Assembly (NCBI GenBank): GCA_002105175.1
Contig: MCGE01000051.1
Location: 62,001 to 126,000 of the forward strand
DNA length: 64,000 bases
Reading direction: 5' to 3'
DNA from: Absidia repens
Lineage: Eukaryota > Mucoromycota > Mucoromycetes > Mucorales > Cunninghamellaceae
Made by a program: the position numbers and the translations under genes. Below, piece after piece: positions 24,458 through 36,988 of the stretch (position 1 is the stretch's first letter; the number at the start of each line of letters is the position of its first letter). The notes under the pieces were generated by a model. The model searched no databases, was not told the DNA's origin, and worked only from the letters and a program-made list of their open reading frames with translations.

Positions 24458-27400
24458 ATGCCCTGTCTTTGGATTGTGACAACAACTTTCCTTCTTATCG
24501 CTCTGCGGTTGGTTCATACAACTGCTCAACTTGTCTCTCCGGGTGTAATACAAACTGATGTCCCATGGAAAGCTGGTCATGCTGCAGGTACAATGATAAG
24601 CTACAAGTTATAGAAAAGCTTGCTCACCTCAACACGTCTTTTGAAACTCACCTTTTTCTATCTTTTTCATAGTATTTCAAGATCCTTATGTTATATTATA
24701 TGGAGGAACAACCGATCTGACTGGAAACAATGCAAACGCTCAAGGCACCAAATCAGTTTGGATATGGAATTCTCAAAATGCTACCTGGTATGATGGGCGA
24801 GCCCTGTCAAACAATCCTGGCTTCAGCTCACAAGTCTTTTTTCAAGCTGTGACTTTACCTAGTACCGGTCAGTCGTTAGCCCTAGCTAGCAATACAACAG
24901 GCGGAGGCTCGTTACTACAAAAATTGGATAGTACAGTATGGACATGGAATAGTCCTACATCAACTAGTAAGTGATACTAAGATTAAAAACGTGCATTATT
25001 AATTATGATTCTAACATATATCTTTACTTAGATCCGCCTGCGCCTGCTTCTGGTTATACAATGGTGGTTCTCAATAACACAATATATACCTACGGCGGTG
25101 TCTCAGTAGATGTCAACGGAAATCGTATGTCAGGTGCTGTGCTCAATAGTCTCTACTATCTCGATGCCAATTCTTTTCTGTGGAGCTCAGGTTCAAATGG
25201 CCCTGCTGTCACCGATCATTCAACATGCTACATTCCTTCGTGCAACTGCTTGGTCACGTTTGGTGGAACACAGACTGGTAATGTAGCTCAGCCTTCTCGG
25301 TCAGTCTATATCTTCGATCTCGGAACGCGCTCATGGAACCTGCAAGTTAATCCTGGCTCTGTTAGTGGCGCTATCCCTGGTCCTCGCCGTCTACATACCG
25401 CAACATGTCTTCAAGATAGAATGGTGGTTTATGGTGGTGGAACTTCAACTCCTTTTGACTCTGACGTTTGGGTGTTGGACGCTTCGCAGTACCCTCAGCT
25501 GACTTGGCGCCGTCAAGAAATGGCTAATTCTAGTCTTGGCCCTGGATCTCGAATGGGACATTCTGCTGTGCTTGATAACAATAGGAAACGAATCTATATA
25601 TTTGGTGGATGGACTGGTAGTGGCACCAATGACAGCAATATGTATATCCTTGATATTGAAAAATCAGCCTGGTCAAGCATATCACCTACTGGTATCCCTC
25701 CAACATCTTCTGCTTCTCCGTCTCCTTCCTCATCATCCACCAACAAGACTGATGTTGACTCTCCTTTTCCTCTCGGTGCTGTTATTGGCGGTGCTGTTGG
25801 TGGTGTTGCTGGATTGGCTTTAATCGCTTTGATTGGATTCTGTTTCATACGTCGACGAAGAGGAAAACAACAACAAAAACAACTACAGATGGAAAAGGCA
25901 GGATTGGAAAAGGACACTGACTCGGAAGGACAAAACCAAGATGAATATTATTGGCGCTATGGGAATACAACCAACGGTGATGGCTATCAAATTGACGACA
26001 GGACCCACTCTTTCAGCAACCCTACGTACTCGGATGCAAACTTGACAACTTCTAATGACCGGAAACGTGTTTCCAAGGCATGGACTTCCAAAACGGGCAC
26101 GACAAGTACACGTGATTCTTACCGTCGTTCTGACAATGGTGATATTCAATCCTCTGTTATGGAAATGATTTCGTCGCCCTCTGACTCTCATCCTGATATC
26201 TCTGCTTATATCAATGTGCGTGGCTCAAGACATTCTTTATCTACAAACCAGATACTATCGGCGAACGATTTGGATACCCCTGGTCAAATACCCAACGAAT
26301 ATTTATTGCAAAAACCAAACGAATTCTCAATACCAGCATCTCATTTTGCAGCCTACAACAATAGCAGTGTACCGATAGGTCATTATGCATCCTCAACATG
26401 TCCTTCTACCACCACTACCGATGGAGCGCCCCTCAGTAGCAGCATGGAAGTATTACGAAGCATCAAAACGAACGGAAGTCACGTACCAGGGTCCCGAAGT
26501 GTCAAGGTGACTCATGCATATACACCTGAGGGCAACAACATCAATAATAGCCATCGGTCAAACAATGCTCATGAAGATGATGAAGACGAAAACTCGCTCT
26601 CTACCGGGGATGACAACACTACGGCACCACCAATTCAGTATATCCCTGGCGCCAGCAAACAGTTTAGTATTGCCACTACAGTTACCAACAGTGCTCCATC
26701 GCAAATCCAGTCCAACACTGCGGTGACATTGACACATCATCAATATCCATCATCAAGTGTGCCAGTGGCGGAACCAGTATTACCACAGCATGTCGACGAT
26801 ATTACCAACAATACCGGTGCACGTGTCTCCATTCACAGCTTCCGACCTATTAGTCATCATTATCAACAGCGGCAGCAGCAGCAGGACGACGATATTTATG
26901 ACTCTGTTAGTCCATTGGATCGCCTGGCAACACTTGGACAAGCGAACAGTATACTACATGAAGAACGAACGACTGATTATTTTCCCAATTCTCTTAATGA
27001 TGACAAAGCAATGCCCTCACAATTGCATGCCATGAATGCCGCAATACCATCACCAGCAACAACACCGACGCCCATTTATCGTACAAATCCGCGCGACACA
27101 CCACCCTCATCGTCCACTCTGACAAATACCGCCAATGACCTTAGCAACAGCACAACCGGTCGCAATAATATCGACAGTCGTAGCACCAACAACAGCAATG
27201 GCACCAATGACAGTTACAAGAAAAACAATCGACAAATATCTGTAGCTGGCATGCTTCCTCGTCGGTACAAGGTAGATCGATCCAAACCATTCGTAATTGG
27301 CCCGGCGAACAGTATTTTATTTGCATGGAAAACGACGGAAAACGGTCAAGATCAATGTACTCAGTCAAATGTTGTTATCAAATCCTTCGGACGTCGTGAA

Positions 27401-28481
27401 GCATGGGAAAGGGAGTGCCGAACTCTGATCAAGCTCAAATCATCACATGTTATCACCTTGCTAGAGGTATTGACGATCCAGGATGAACGCCACCCATCTA
27501 CACCAGACGGACCGCCCGCACTGATCACGCCACAATCATTGGACTTGGTATCCGAACAACATCAGCAACTCGGTTCCTCAACTTCTCATTCAATACACCC
27601 GTCGACATCAAGCAGTGGACTGGATCAGGACGGGGACGATGACCTTGTCAAGTATGTCACCGTCATGGAACGTCTAGACGAAACTCTGTCATCGGTTATT
27701 CGACGTGCAAGGACACTATCCGCTGATTCATCAAAACCTCATCATACCAACTGGTCTGAAACGCTTTCTGCCTCTATTGCCCGTGATATTATTGAATGTC
27801 TCATTTGGTGCCACGAAAAAGGTATATGTAGATAAAAAAAAATTATATCACCTTGGTTTTGTTTTAATATGCTCATCGTTTCTCTTTTTTTTCCATCGTA
27901 GGGATTGCTTTCTGTGACTTGAAGCCAAGCAACATCATGCACAATGTCGACGAGCCATGGAAATTGATTGATTTTGAAGCAAGTCGTACCATTGGTGAAG
28001 AATGTGTGGGTGTGATCACTCCTCGGTATTGCCCGCCTGAAGTAGCGCGCGCGACCACCTATGGACTTGAAGGTGCCAACGGTGTTGTGGCTACTGCTAG
28101 TGTGGATTTATGGGCTTTAGGATGTGTATTGTACGAACTTGAAACGAAACGACCTCTCTTTTCCAGCAGCATGAAGGACGAAACAATCTTACATTTTGTC
28201 TCTCACCCTTCTTCTTCGACTCCTATTCTGAATAACGGATTACGGTGGAATGATCAAAAAGAATTAGAGATTCCTCAGTTCGATCGACAAATCAAGAATG
28301 CAAACACGCGCCAACTGATCAAAACTTTACTTAGCCGCGATCCAGCGAAACGTGGAAGCGCTAGCCAACTATTATTGGTAAGAAAAAAAGAAAAAAACGG
28401 ATGAGAACGATGGAATAACTAGGTTTGTATTTACTAATGCTGCTCTCCTTTTCATATACAGACACATCCGTACTTCAATTG
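24458..28481 (+). CDS. Receptor-like protein: kelch ectodomain, one membrane segment, protein kinase
   Basis: Five exons (24458-24587, 24673-24966, 25032-27821, 27902-28377, 28461-28481) give 1236 residues in continuous phase. Residues 1-23 form a signal peptide (MPCLWIVTTTFLLIALRLVH). Residues ~50-370 are a kelch-type propeller (VILYGGTT, YTYGGVSV, LVTFGGTQ, MVVYGGGTS, IYIFGGWT). A Gly/Ala/Leu/Ile membrane helix lies at ~390-412, followed by RRRRGK, so the C-terminal part should be cytosolic. A ~470-residue Ser/Thr/Asn/Gln-rich linker follows, then a kinase domain from ~885: VVIK (~923), FCDLKPSN catalytic loop (~1075-1082), LIDFE in place of DFG (~1091-1095), YCPPE, and SVDLWALGCVLYELETKRP. 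A receptor kinase for an extracellular ligand is inferred; the ligand is unknown. Confidence 0.85.
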
Positions 28482-29170
28482 ACACCGTCCAAGGACCATC
28501 TTATTGTATACATCCTCCTCCTATTTTTTATATTATCAGCACATTACTACCCTTATTTATTCATTTAAAACTATCTTGTAGTATTCATTTTATTTTTGCA
28601 CTTCATTTATTTTATATCATGCCCTTTATTTTATTCTTTTGTCACGTATATAGTATCAATCTTTACATTCCCCTTTTTGCCACACAATAAAAATACACCC
28701 ATTTTTTATAATCATCACAGCACAGTCCCAACATTATAAATATACACATTTTTTGCCGCTCAAGACAAATACGTTCATTGAGCATCATCATCACAATGCA
28801 ACCAACATAATAAAATTACACGTCTTTTGCCACTCAAATAAATACTACCGTTTTTCTATCATCATCACAATAGAGTCATATATCTAATACAAACACATAT
28901 CCTTATTTTATCATTATTACAGTATAGTTTTAATATAGTGCAAATACACGCAATTTTAATTTATCATCACAGTACAGCCCCAATATAATAAAAATACGAG
29001 ATTTTTTAGCATCATCGCACTGCTGTCCTTTTCCCATCGAAACTGTTTTTGAATGATAACAAATATATATTTTATTGAAAGGGGATTGATGCAAAAATAT
29101 TTATATATATATATTGAATAAACTAAACTATGTCCATGTCCCCATATCGATCTTACTATAGTCATATTGT
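28482..29170. repeat. Convergent intergenic with degenerate ~70-80 bp tandem repeats
   Basis: Between the kelch kinase and nudC, which converge here, the stretch at about 28680-29020 holds 4-5 degenerate units. Each is built on ATCATCACA...CAGT, then AATATAATAAAAATACAC, then ATTTTTTGCC. Many units carry AATAAA on the plus strand. The array may act as the 3' end region for the kinase gene. Confidence 0.55.
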
Positions 29171-30124
29171 TTACTGATCCATTTTGACCTTGCTGAACTA
29201 TTAGATCCACACACATGGAAAAAAAAAGAAGGTTTAATTCAACGAATTGTGTTTATAGGCCATCATTAATTCCATTCTACTTACGTCCATTTCAGGGTGT
29301 TGTTTCTTGAATTTTTCAAACATATCCTGCTTACGTAACGTATCACTATCTGGTTTGTTCATGGCTTTTTGACGTTGATCAAACTAAAAAAAAAAAAAAA
29401 AAAAGGAAATCGACGATGAGTCTATCCATTCTACATTTGCTAACAACCCATGGCACTTATATCCTTTATTAGCCTTACCATCATTTTTTCCACCATGGCG
29501 CGAGTCTCTCCATCCAAATCATCTAGTTTTGAGTTTTCAGGTTGGATTTTCTTGGTATTGATTTTAGGGGCAGAGGTCACCACGTTTTCCCACCACGTCA
29601 TTTGGTTGCTTTTCTCGAGATGGATTTCCACTTGCTGTTGATCTTCGATGGACCAAGTGCTATCGTCCATTTTGATTTCCTTGCATAATTCACCCTACAC
29701 CAGTTTTTTAGAAAAAAAAAAGAAGAAGTGAGTGGTTGTCCTATCGTTCATTTGCACGCTGTGTGTGTGTGTTCTTGATGGGTGAGGCGGGATTCGTCAT
29801 TTACCTCTAGGATCGCTGGTTTGCCTTTCAATGCCACCTTGATTTGCTTCTTTTTAATAATCACTTCTAAATCGCGTCCCCGAGTACCTTTTGGTACTGG
29901 AATAGTCACATTAACATCCTGTAAAGTTTGTCGCCAACTAGTCATGATAATTTATAAAGTGAGGTTACTTTCAGCGTCATTGGCTCCATGCGATCTTTTT
30001 TCATGTCTTACGTGTAAGGAAGGGCTGCTTGTTCTTCATCCTCTCTAATTTTTTCAACTTTGTCATAGGCATCGCGTTCTTCCGGTGTCATATCATCGTA
30101 TTTTTTTGTTGTTTCGTCTGACAT
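29171..30124 (-). CDS. nudC: NudC nuclear movement protein (CS-domain co-chaperone)
   Basis: Five exons on the minus strand (30124-30012, 29937-29805, 29694-29479, 29383-29285, 29197-29171) encode 195 residues, the usual length for fungal NudC. The short acidic/charged N-terminus ([18 protein letters not shown]) leads into a CS/p23-like beta-sandwich: [50 protein letters not shown]. The C-terminal helix ends [16 protein letters not shown], a signature of the family. NudC binds Hsp90, stabilises the LIS1/NudF dynein regulator and is needed for nuclear migration along hyphae. The last exon is only 27 nt and was chosen because it completes the conserved HPEMDFSK ending. Confidence 0.93.
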
Positions 30125-31523
30125 GGCTAGTGGATTGATTAAAGGTGGATAAAAACAGAAAGAAGAGGTTCTTTTTTCTTTTGGACAGATTTAAAAAAAA
30201 AAAAATCGACGCTTTAAACCCCGAAAGGACATGTCCAAATTCAAAAAAGCAATGAAATCTTTTTGCATAACTTTTGACGGGGAACTTGTATAAAATAATC
30301 GTGCTCACGCCTAGAATGAAAGAGTCATACCAAGTATTGTAAATCAAGAAAAAGAAAGTCCGAATGGAGGGAAACTGTGACTCAATGAATGGGGAGGGGG
30401 GCCATTCCACTTTTTAACGGGCCCTGGAGCATTTATGACTAGGTCGATTCTACAGGCATACAGTACACATCATCTGGCTGTAAATTACACACCATGTTTT
30501 TGGCCGGTTCTCTCCGTTCAGGATAATACTTTTTTTTTTTTTTGTGAGTGATATGCTAGGAGATTTGTTTTCTAGTCGTGCTTTTACCTGTTCGATCACC
30601 TGATAACATGACAATCATTATTACGAGTGCTTTGCCGATGCATAGAGATGATGACAATAATGACGTTGATGACGGTCCTTGCCTAGTTCCCTGCGTATTC
30701 ATACATCTCCCATAGTATGATACCATCTTTTTTCGGGCACAAAGACAAAAAACCGCAGTCATACTATGACACACAATGAAAGATCAGCCGAGAAAACCTC
30801 CCCATCCTCTTTTTTTTTTTTTTTTTTGATTGCTCGTCTTCAGCGATAAGAGTAATTCGATGCAGGCTTAAAAAATATATTAAGGGGAAGGAGGAAAGTG
30901 GAGAGATATTTTTTTTCGCCTCATCATCATTCGGGCGAGAGGATGCCGAGACATTCATCATGTCACTATTTCACTTTATATTTTAAAAGGAAAGATAAAG
31001 ACATTATATATGATCGGAACGAAATGTGTTACAATTACAGAACTCAATCGGGTTGGAAAATCAATTGCGATATTTTTTATTTTATTTGAATGCATTATCA
31101 GGATCATGAGATTTTTATTCCACCTTATTTGATAAGCATAAATTATAGTATTCTGATCTGCATCCCTATAAAAAAAATTTTACTTCCATGCCAGCCGGAA
31201 TAGGATGGGAGGGAGACTGGCTGAGTCTGGAAAGAATCGGGTAAAGAGATGAAAAAATAGTGAGCAATCGACCCATGTGAAAGCTAAGTAAGCGATAGTG
31301 TAACATTGACAAGCGGACACTATCGGTACTTTACTAGTATTGATAGATTCATGTGTTAGAAAGCTTTTTTTTTATTAAAAATGTCAAATTGTTATCGCGT
31401 TTGCAGAAACACATAAAAGAAATCTGACATTTTGACGTTTTTTATTTTCTTTTTGTTTTTTTCCCTTCATTCTATATTATTTACAATCAAGCAAAATTCT
31501 ATTTCTTTTTTTTTAAAACAGTC
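30125..31523. other. Divergent promoter region (nudC / GPI protein)
   Basis: About 1.4 kb between two divergent starts. It contains T and A runs but no supported gene. Confidence 0.4.
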
Positions 31524-32210
31524 ATGCGTTTCAGTACTATTCTCCTCACTATTGCCGCCATTGGCTCGTCTACTCTGGTAAACGCTGTTCCCATTGACAA
31601 GCGTGATGATACTATTGTTACTCCCTATGAAATCACCTCTCCTACCGCCAATGCAACCGTACAAGTAAACCAAAAGTGAGTATAACAAAAAAAAAAAAAA
31701 AAAGAGTTGCGTTATACTTACTTTATACCTTTTTTTTTTTTTGTTAGTGCCGTGATCAATTGGAACAAGGGAACCGATAACTCCCCCATCAACATTGCAT
31801 TGGTCCCTGGATCAGATTCGTCTTTATCCTCAGACAGTATTACGATCTCTGAAGGAATCAGTGGCTCTATTGGAACATTAATTTATAAAGTGCCTTCTTC
31901 AGTAGAAAATGAAAATGACTCCAGCCTATGGCGTGTGGCCATCTCGCATGGATCAGATTCTGTCACTTATTCTGCTCCATTCTACATTTCAAACACCGCA
32001 AGCCAACAGCAAATTCAACAGCCATCCTTTACTGCTTCCTCTACTGATGCCTCCTATTCTGCCGTTGCCAGTATTACCATTTTGGGTCCTGACGGTAAAC
32101 CTCTCTATGTGGGTGGAGATAGTCAATCAAGTGACGCTTCATCTGTTGGAGCCTTCGTCATGTCATACGTCGTTTTACCTGCTATCATCACTGGTTACAT
32201 TTTGATGTGA
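31524..32210 (+). CDS. Secreted GPI-anchored Kre9/Knh1-like cell wall protein
   Basis: Two exons (31524-31675, 31748-32210) give 204 residues. The N-terminus MRFSTILLTIAAIGSSTLVN is a signal peptide; a KR dibasic site follows a few residues later (IDKRDD). The domain starting ITSPTANATVQVNQNAVINW is typical of the Kre9/Knh1-like N-terminal fold in Ser/Thr-rich GPI-anchored fungal proteins. After a Ser-rich stretch the C-terminus is hydrophobic (SYVVLPAIITGYILM), fitting a GPI-attachment signal. It is probably attached to the membrane or wall and involved in wall organisation; the biochemical role of the family is not settled. Confidence 0.82.
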
Positions 32211-32859
32211 TCCTTTTCTATTTTATCTTCCTCTTTATTTTTGTATTATCATATCATTCATATTCAAACTGTAAATTACCCTATTATATTGAAATCCCTC
32301 ACTTAGATTATTATTATTTTTTTACCATTAGTTTTTACCCCATACTCTACATCTATTACCTACTCTATTTATCATACGTTTGTATATGCCAATTTATATT
32401 TTTCATCTTATTCTTATCTACTTGTATCTGAAATAAATTTACACCTTTTTATTCATTAAGCTTACAATGGCATAACACTACCACTTTTTTTACACGTACA
32501 AGCGCTGGACTACTCTACATATAATGTGAGCATACCCACTCCGTAAGACAAACTAAATGTATGAAAGACGGAGTAAAAGGCAGAAAGGCAAAGGTAGATT
32601 TTATTCCAAAGTAAATATATACTATAGTGAAGCGGGTAAACTAAACTGGGCAGATTTGCTCAATGGTGAAATCTAAAGCCACCATTAGAAGAGAGTAATC
32701 ATGCTGCCGATATTGAATTATGATGGTTAGCTTGATGAAAGGAAAACCACATTGTTGAAGATGATGTATGATGCATGGTGTTGATTGTTTTTTTTTTTTT
32801 TTTTTTTGTAGTATGTGGTGTTGATTGTTTATCTGTTTTACAGACCACAAAAATAAACA
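32211..32859. other. 3' flank of the GPI protein gene and spacer
   Basis: T-rich 3' untranslated-like sequence with AATAAA near 32431. No gene is supported. Confidence 0.4.
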
Positions 32860-33895
32860 ATTCAAATCCCGCACACGTGAACTCTTTATTTACTATCTTT
32901 TTTTTCCCGCCTTCTCTTTCTTTAATTTTTCATATTTTTGAACTCTTATGGGGCTATGTTGAACTTAGAATAGTGTCAGGACTAGTTTAGAAGGGTTTTC
33001 ATAACAGGGATTACAAATTGCATGGGGAAACCCTTTTATTTTGGATTCAGGATTTTGAACCCACCATTAGTTAAATTCTCAGAGCCTCCATTAGCTTAGT
33101 TCAGTGTTACTTTGTCTATAGTTTTTATCTGTATTTGAATAAAACATGTCTATATTTATTGCTTTGAAGAAAAATACTCCTTTAATCCTTCTCATGATTT
33201 TTGCAGAAGATTCATCTTTTACTACATCGTTCTTTGAGATTGGTGTCGACAGTTGTCACGCTTCAATCACAGATGTCCGTTTATAGTCTTTCTCGTGTCT
33301 CATACAATAGATCAGCGTCCGTTCTATAACCATCCCTTTAGACTACCGTTTTTCATAGATTCTCCCATTAGTCACTCTCATGTTTCCTCCATAGATTCCT
33401 CCATCAAATCGCTTGATACATTGAACCCATCGTCTTTTAGTTTTAGTATCTACCTATATGCCTCAATAAAATATGTTTTTCTATAAACCATCCTCAGACC
33501 CATTATATAGTGCTAAAAGCTATTATTGCAGCTGTTTTTTTTGAGTCTTCTAGCATACATGTGCTTTCTAGCCCCTTCCCCTCTCACTATAACTACGTTC
33601 ACCGGAGTCTCGGAACTTGTTAGCAGTCTTAGAATCACTTGCTATTAAATTCAGTCATATTATTCTCAACCAATAATATAAATGAATATAGGCAGTTCTG
33701 AACTTCTATAGAGCATATGTGTCCTACTTTCTAGCATATGTATGACTACCTGCCCCTGCCCATGAAGCCTAGCTCCTAATTGACAGTTCTAGGTCAGTTA
33801 ATATGAAGCGTGGTCCCATTCATGCTCTACCGCTCACATGAATCAACCTAGTCCACCACACTGCCAGCTAGTTTCCACGAGACTTAATATATTGT
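32860..33895 (+). repeat. Repeat family R1, copy F (about 1.0 kb, type-2 3' end)
   Basis: One of the most complete copies. CACGTG lies at 32874-32879 within AAATCCCGCACACGTGAA. The leader block ends in AATAAA at 33138-33143. The second module is longer here (about 33220-33475, AATAAA at 33465-33470) and contains two partial repeats of CATAGATTCTCCC/CATAGATTCCTCC type. The 3' end runs to about 33890 (AGTTCTAGGTCAGTTAATAT, then CAACCTAGTCCACCACACTG, then TTTCCACGAGAC). No reading frame is shared with other copies. Confidence 0.75.
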
Positions 33896-34381
33896 ATATA
33901 TATATCGTGTTATCTTTGTTTCTGTTTTTTATTTCGTATTAATTTTACGATCGGCATAATAAAAAAATAAAACCCAAACTAAAAGCCAGTTGAGTCCCAA
34001 GGGAACGGTCTATTAGTGTGCAAAATGGTAGAGAAGTATGACCAGTTGATCAAAAAACCACTCTTCAACGACACCCCCCCCATGACAGACAGTGAATTGA
34101 TTTTTTTTTTTCAAGTGTATAATTAATGGCAAAAATAAAGATTACTTTATGTTTTGCTGAATGTATCACAAAATAAAAGTTGCATCAATCCTAAAGTATC
34201 GTGAAATACTCAGCAATCCTGTGGCTGTAGAAGAGAGGTTCTCGAGTTTGAGGCGAAAAGCATAAAATTTCCAGCGACAGATAAAAGTAACCGTTGATGT
34301 TAAGATATTAGGCAAATGGCTCAGATGGTTTGAATGATGGCAATTCAGTATTATGGTGTATGGCGGCATGCCGCGCATTTC

Positions 34382-34423
<42 letters not shown>

Positions 34424-34996
34424 ATCGCATTCGTTCATATGAAAACAGAATTGTATAGTAATAGACGGCCTAAAACAGGGAAAGAATATAGGAATTGCTA
34501 TAGTCAAAAATTACTTCTTTCATGAAATCAGTCGCAGTCCAAATGTTAATGAGCCAAACTACAATCATACCCCTCAGGATATATCGATTTGCAATGGCAC
34601 TGCTCCCTAGAAAAAGGTGTACTCTGCAAAAAAAAAAAAAAAAAAAAAAAGGCACTGTCTGAGTTTCAGTTCAAAAACTATAATCTCAGGTCAGGTAATG
34701 GTTTAGTACATCGAGTTCATCCAATTGGATGATAGCATAATGCATCCTAAATAAAGCACTAACTTCAATCATGCAAGCTAAAAAAGTATCATTCAAGACA
34801 TTGTGCACAGTTTATATTATTATCACCAGTAATCCTGCCAAGAAAAAAAAAAAAGAATGCGTAGTTTCGGCGTTTCAACTTATTTTATTTTTCCTGTAAT
34901 AAGAGGTGTCCGGCGAAATCGGAGCGCCCTAACCTTCTCCTTTTTCTTCCCTTTTTTTTTCTTCTTCTTCTTTTTCTACACTTTATCATAATAACT
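33896..34996. other. Intergenic with 40-nt poly-A
   Basis: A runs at 34383-34422 (40 nt) and 34627-34650. The last 100 bp before 34997 is T/C-rich and probably the RVS167 core promoter. Confidence 0.45.
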
Positions 34997-36871
34997 ATGA
35001 GCTGGAAGGTACACTTATGACGAGCGATTTACCATGAGCCGTGACTAACATATTGATATTGGGATTTAAAAAAATGCAATATAGGGACTCACAAAAGCAG
35101 TCAGTCGATTACCACATCAAATTCTCTCGAAGAAAACGGATGGTAAGCGACATACTTTCAACATAAATTACTGCCAATACAGCTAGTTATTCAATTTCTT
35201 TCTTGTTCCTTTCTCTCTTAATATAGTGACTCAGGATGCGGAATACATGCAGTATGAAAAAATGCTCACCGATACCATCAAAGTAGTGGAAAAACTTCAA
35301 ACGGATGCACAATCTTTCCGCGACAGTATTGCAGGTAAATGAATAGTGATATCTTGGACGAAAAGGGCAACGGCGAGTTGGATAGTAATGACTCACCGAG
35401 GCTTTTGTGCAAATATCACCGTAGCTCTTTTGATGCATCAGGCACAGATGGCAGCTTACTTGACGATCATTTATAGTGCTAGTCTTGGTGTGGAAGCGGA
35501 AGAAGGTGAAATTCAACGACGGGTACAGCAAACTCCTGCTGCTGCTGCTCAGGCTGCTAATGATGCTGAAGCGGCTATGGGATATTGTCGTGATGAAATA
35601 TTACCTGAACTTGTAAGTGACATATATATACTTTTCTAGGCAGCAGTATGCGGGATTGTATAGCGTGGATCTTCTTTTATTTATATTTGCCCATTTATTT
35701 TGCTATATAGGATTCGGTTGACCATGCGGTGATTCGACCAGCGATTGAAATGCTCGACATTATGAAGCAGATCCAAAAAACAATGGTCAAACGGAACCAC
35801 AAAATGATTGATTACGACCGCCATCGATCTAGTCTGAGCAAACTCAAGGTGAAGGAAGAACGAAGTTTCAACGAAGAAAAGCAAATCTATAAAGTGGAAT
35901 CACAACTAGAAACAGCGACACAGGATTATCAGTACCTCAACGACATGCTCAAGCAACAACTTCCTCAGTTCTTCCATCTCAAAGCCCAATTCATCGTCCC
36001 AGTATATGAACATCTTTTCTATTTACAATGTCGTATCTATGGAATGATATATGCTCGATGCCACGAACTCCTGCACGCCAATGAACAGCATTTTCTTACA
36101 CACGAAATGGGCATTGAACAAGGTTTCCAATGGCGAGAACAGCAATACAGTGCTCGCTCTGAATTGGAAAACATGGATTTACTCAAGTCTGGTGGAAAGG
36201 CGTGGCTGAAGGGTATGCAGAAGAAGAAGAAGAAAAGAAAAAAACAAACGGGGGAAAAAAACTTGGTACTTAATACAAATATTTGTTTTTAGTGTCTGGT
36301 GGTAGCAACAATAGCAAACTCTCATTGAAGGAACGTGCTGAGTTACGGGATCAAGAAAACACCGCTATGATTGGATATACCTCATCTACAGCATCACCCA
36401 CCATGTCGGCAGCAGGCAGTCCAGCAATCACAAATAGTAGAGCTTCGCCCATGGGTGGATACAACAACGCAGCAGCAGCATCATCATCACCGTCACCACC
36501 AGCCTATGGGTTAGCGAATTCACAGCAACAACAGTCAGCATCACCAGGATATCAAGTCCATTATACTTCTCCTGCTCCTGCTCATCCTCCACCCCCACCT
36601 GCTTCTTTTACCAAACCAAAGCGATATGTACTGGCTTTATATGACTATGACGCTCAAGCAGATGGTGATTTATCATTCAAAAAGGACGATAAGATTGAAC
36701 TGATAGAACGTACCGCAGATGCAAATGACTGGTGGACTGGAGTTCTACGTGGTAATACCGGTATTTTCCCAGGTAAGACAAAAAAAAATTCAATATGTCA
36801 AAATGAAAGTAGCGCATTCTTATATCTCTTTATTTTTTATCAACGTAGGCAACTATGTGTCTGAACTGTGA
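34997..36871 (+). CDS. RVS167: RVS167/amphiphysin (BAR-SH3) protein
   Basis: Seven exons (34997-35008, 35085-35142, 35227-35334, 35425-35612, 35711-36212, 36293-36772, 36849-36871) encode 456 residues. The N-terminus [20 protein letters not shown] is the membrane-binding helix typical of Rvs167/Hob1, followed by a BAR coiled-coil domain to about residue 250. A Pro/Ser/Ala/Gln-rich linker leads to a C-terminal SH3 domain with [20 protein letters not shown] and GIFPGNYV. The protein bends membranes and links them to actin at sites of endocytosis, normally with an Rvs161 partner. The 12-nt first exon and 23-nt last exon were placed by phase and by conserved ends. Confidence 0.93.
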
Positions 36872-36896
36872 TACCTAGGTCTATGATGTGCCATGA

Positions 36897-36898
36897 TT

Positions 36899-36965
<67 letters not shown>

Positions 36966-36988
36966 GGTGGCAGTGGCAGTGGCAGTAG
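36897..36988. repeat. (AGT)n/(GTG)n/(GGCAGT)n microsatellite in RVS167 3' flank
   Basis: About 20 AGT/GTA triplets are followed by GTG triplets and GGCAGT units, 25-120 bp after the RVS167 stop, so probably within its 3' untranslated region. Confidence 0.9.

Noticed and set aside
32860..32880. TTCAAATCCCG in the repeat leader looks like a tRNA T-arm/B-box (tRNA-derived SINE)
   Set aside because: No A-box lies at the right distance upstream, the preceding GG is missing, and the units end in AATAAA, which points to Pol II-type signals instead.
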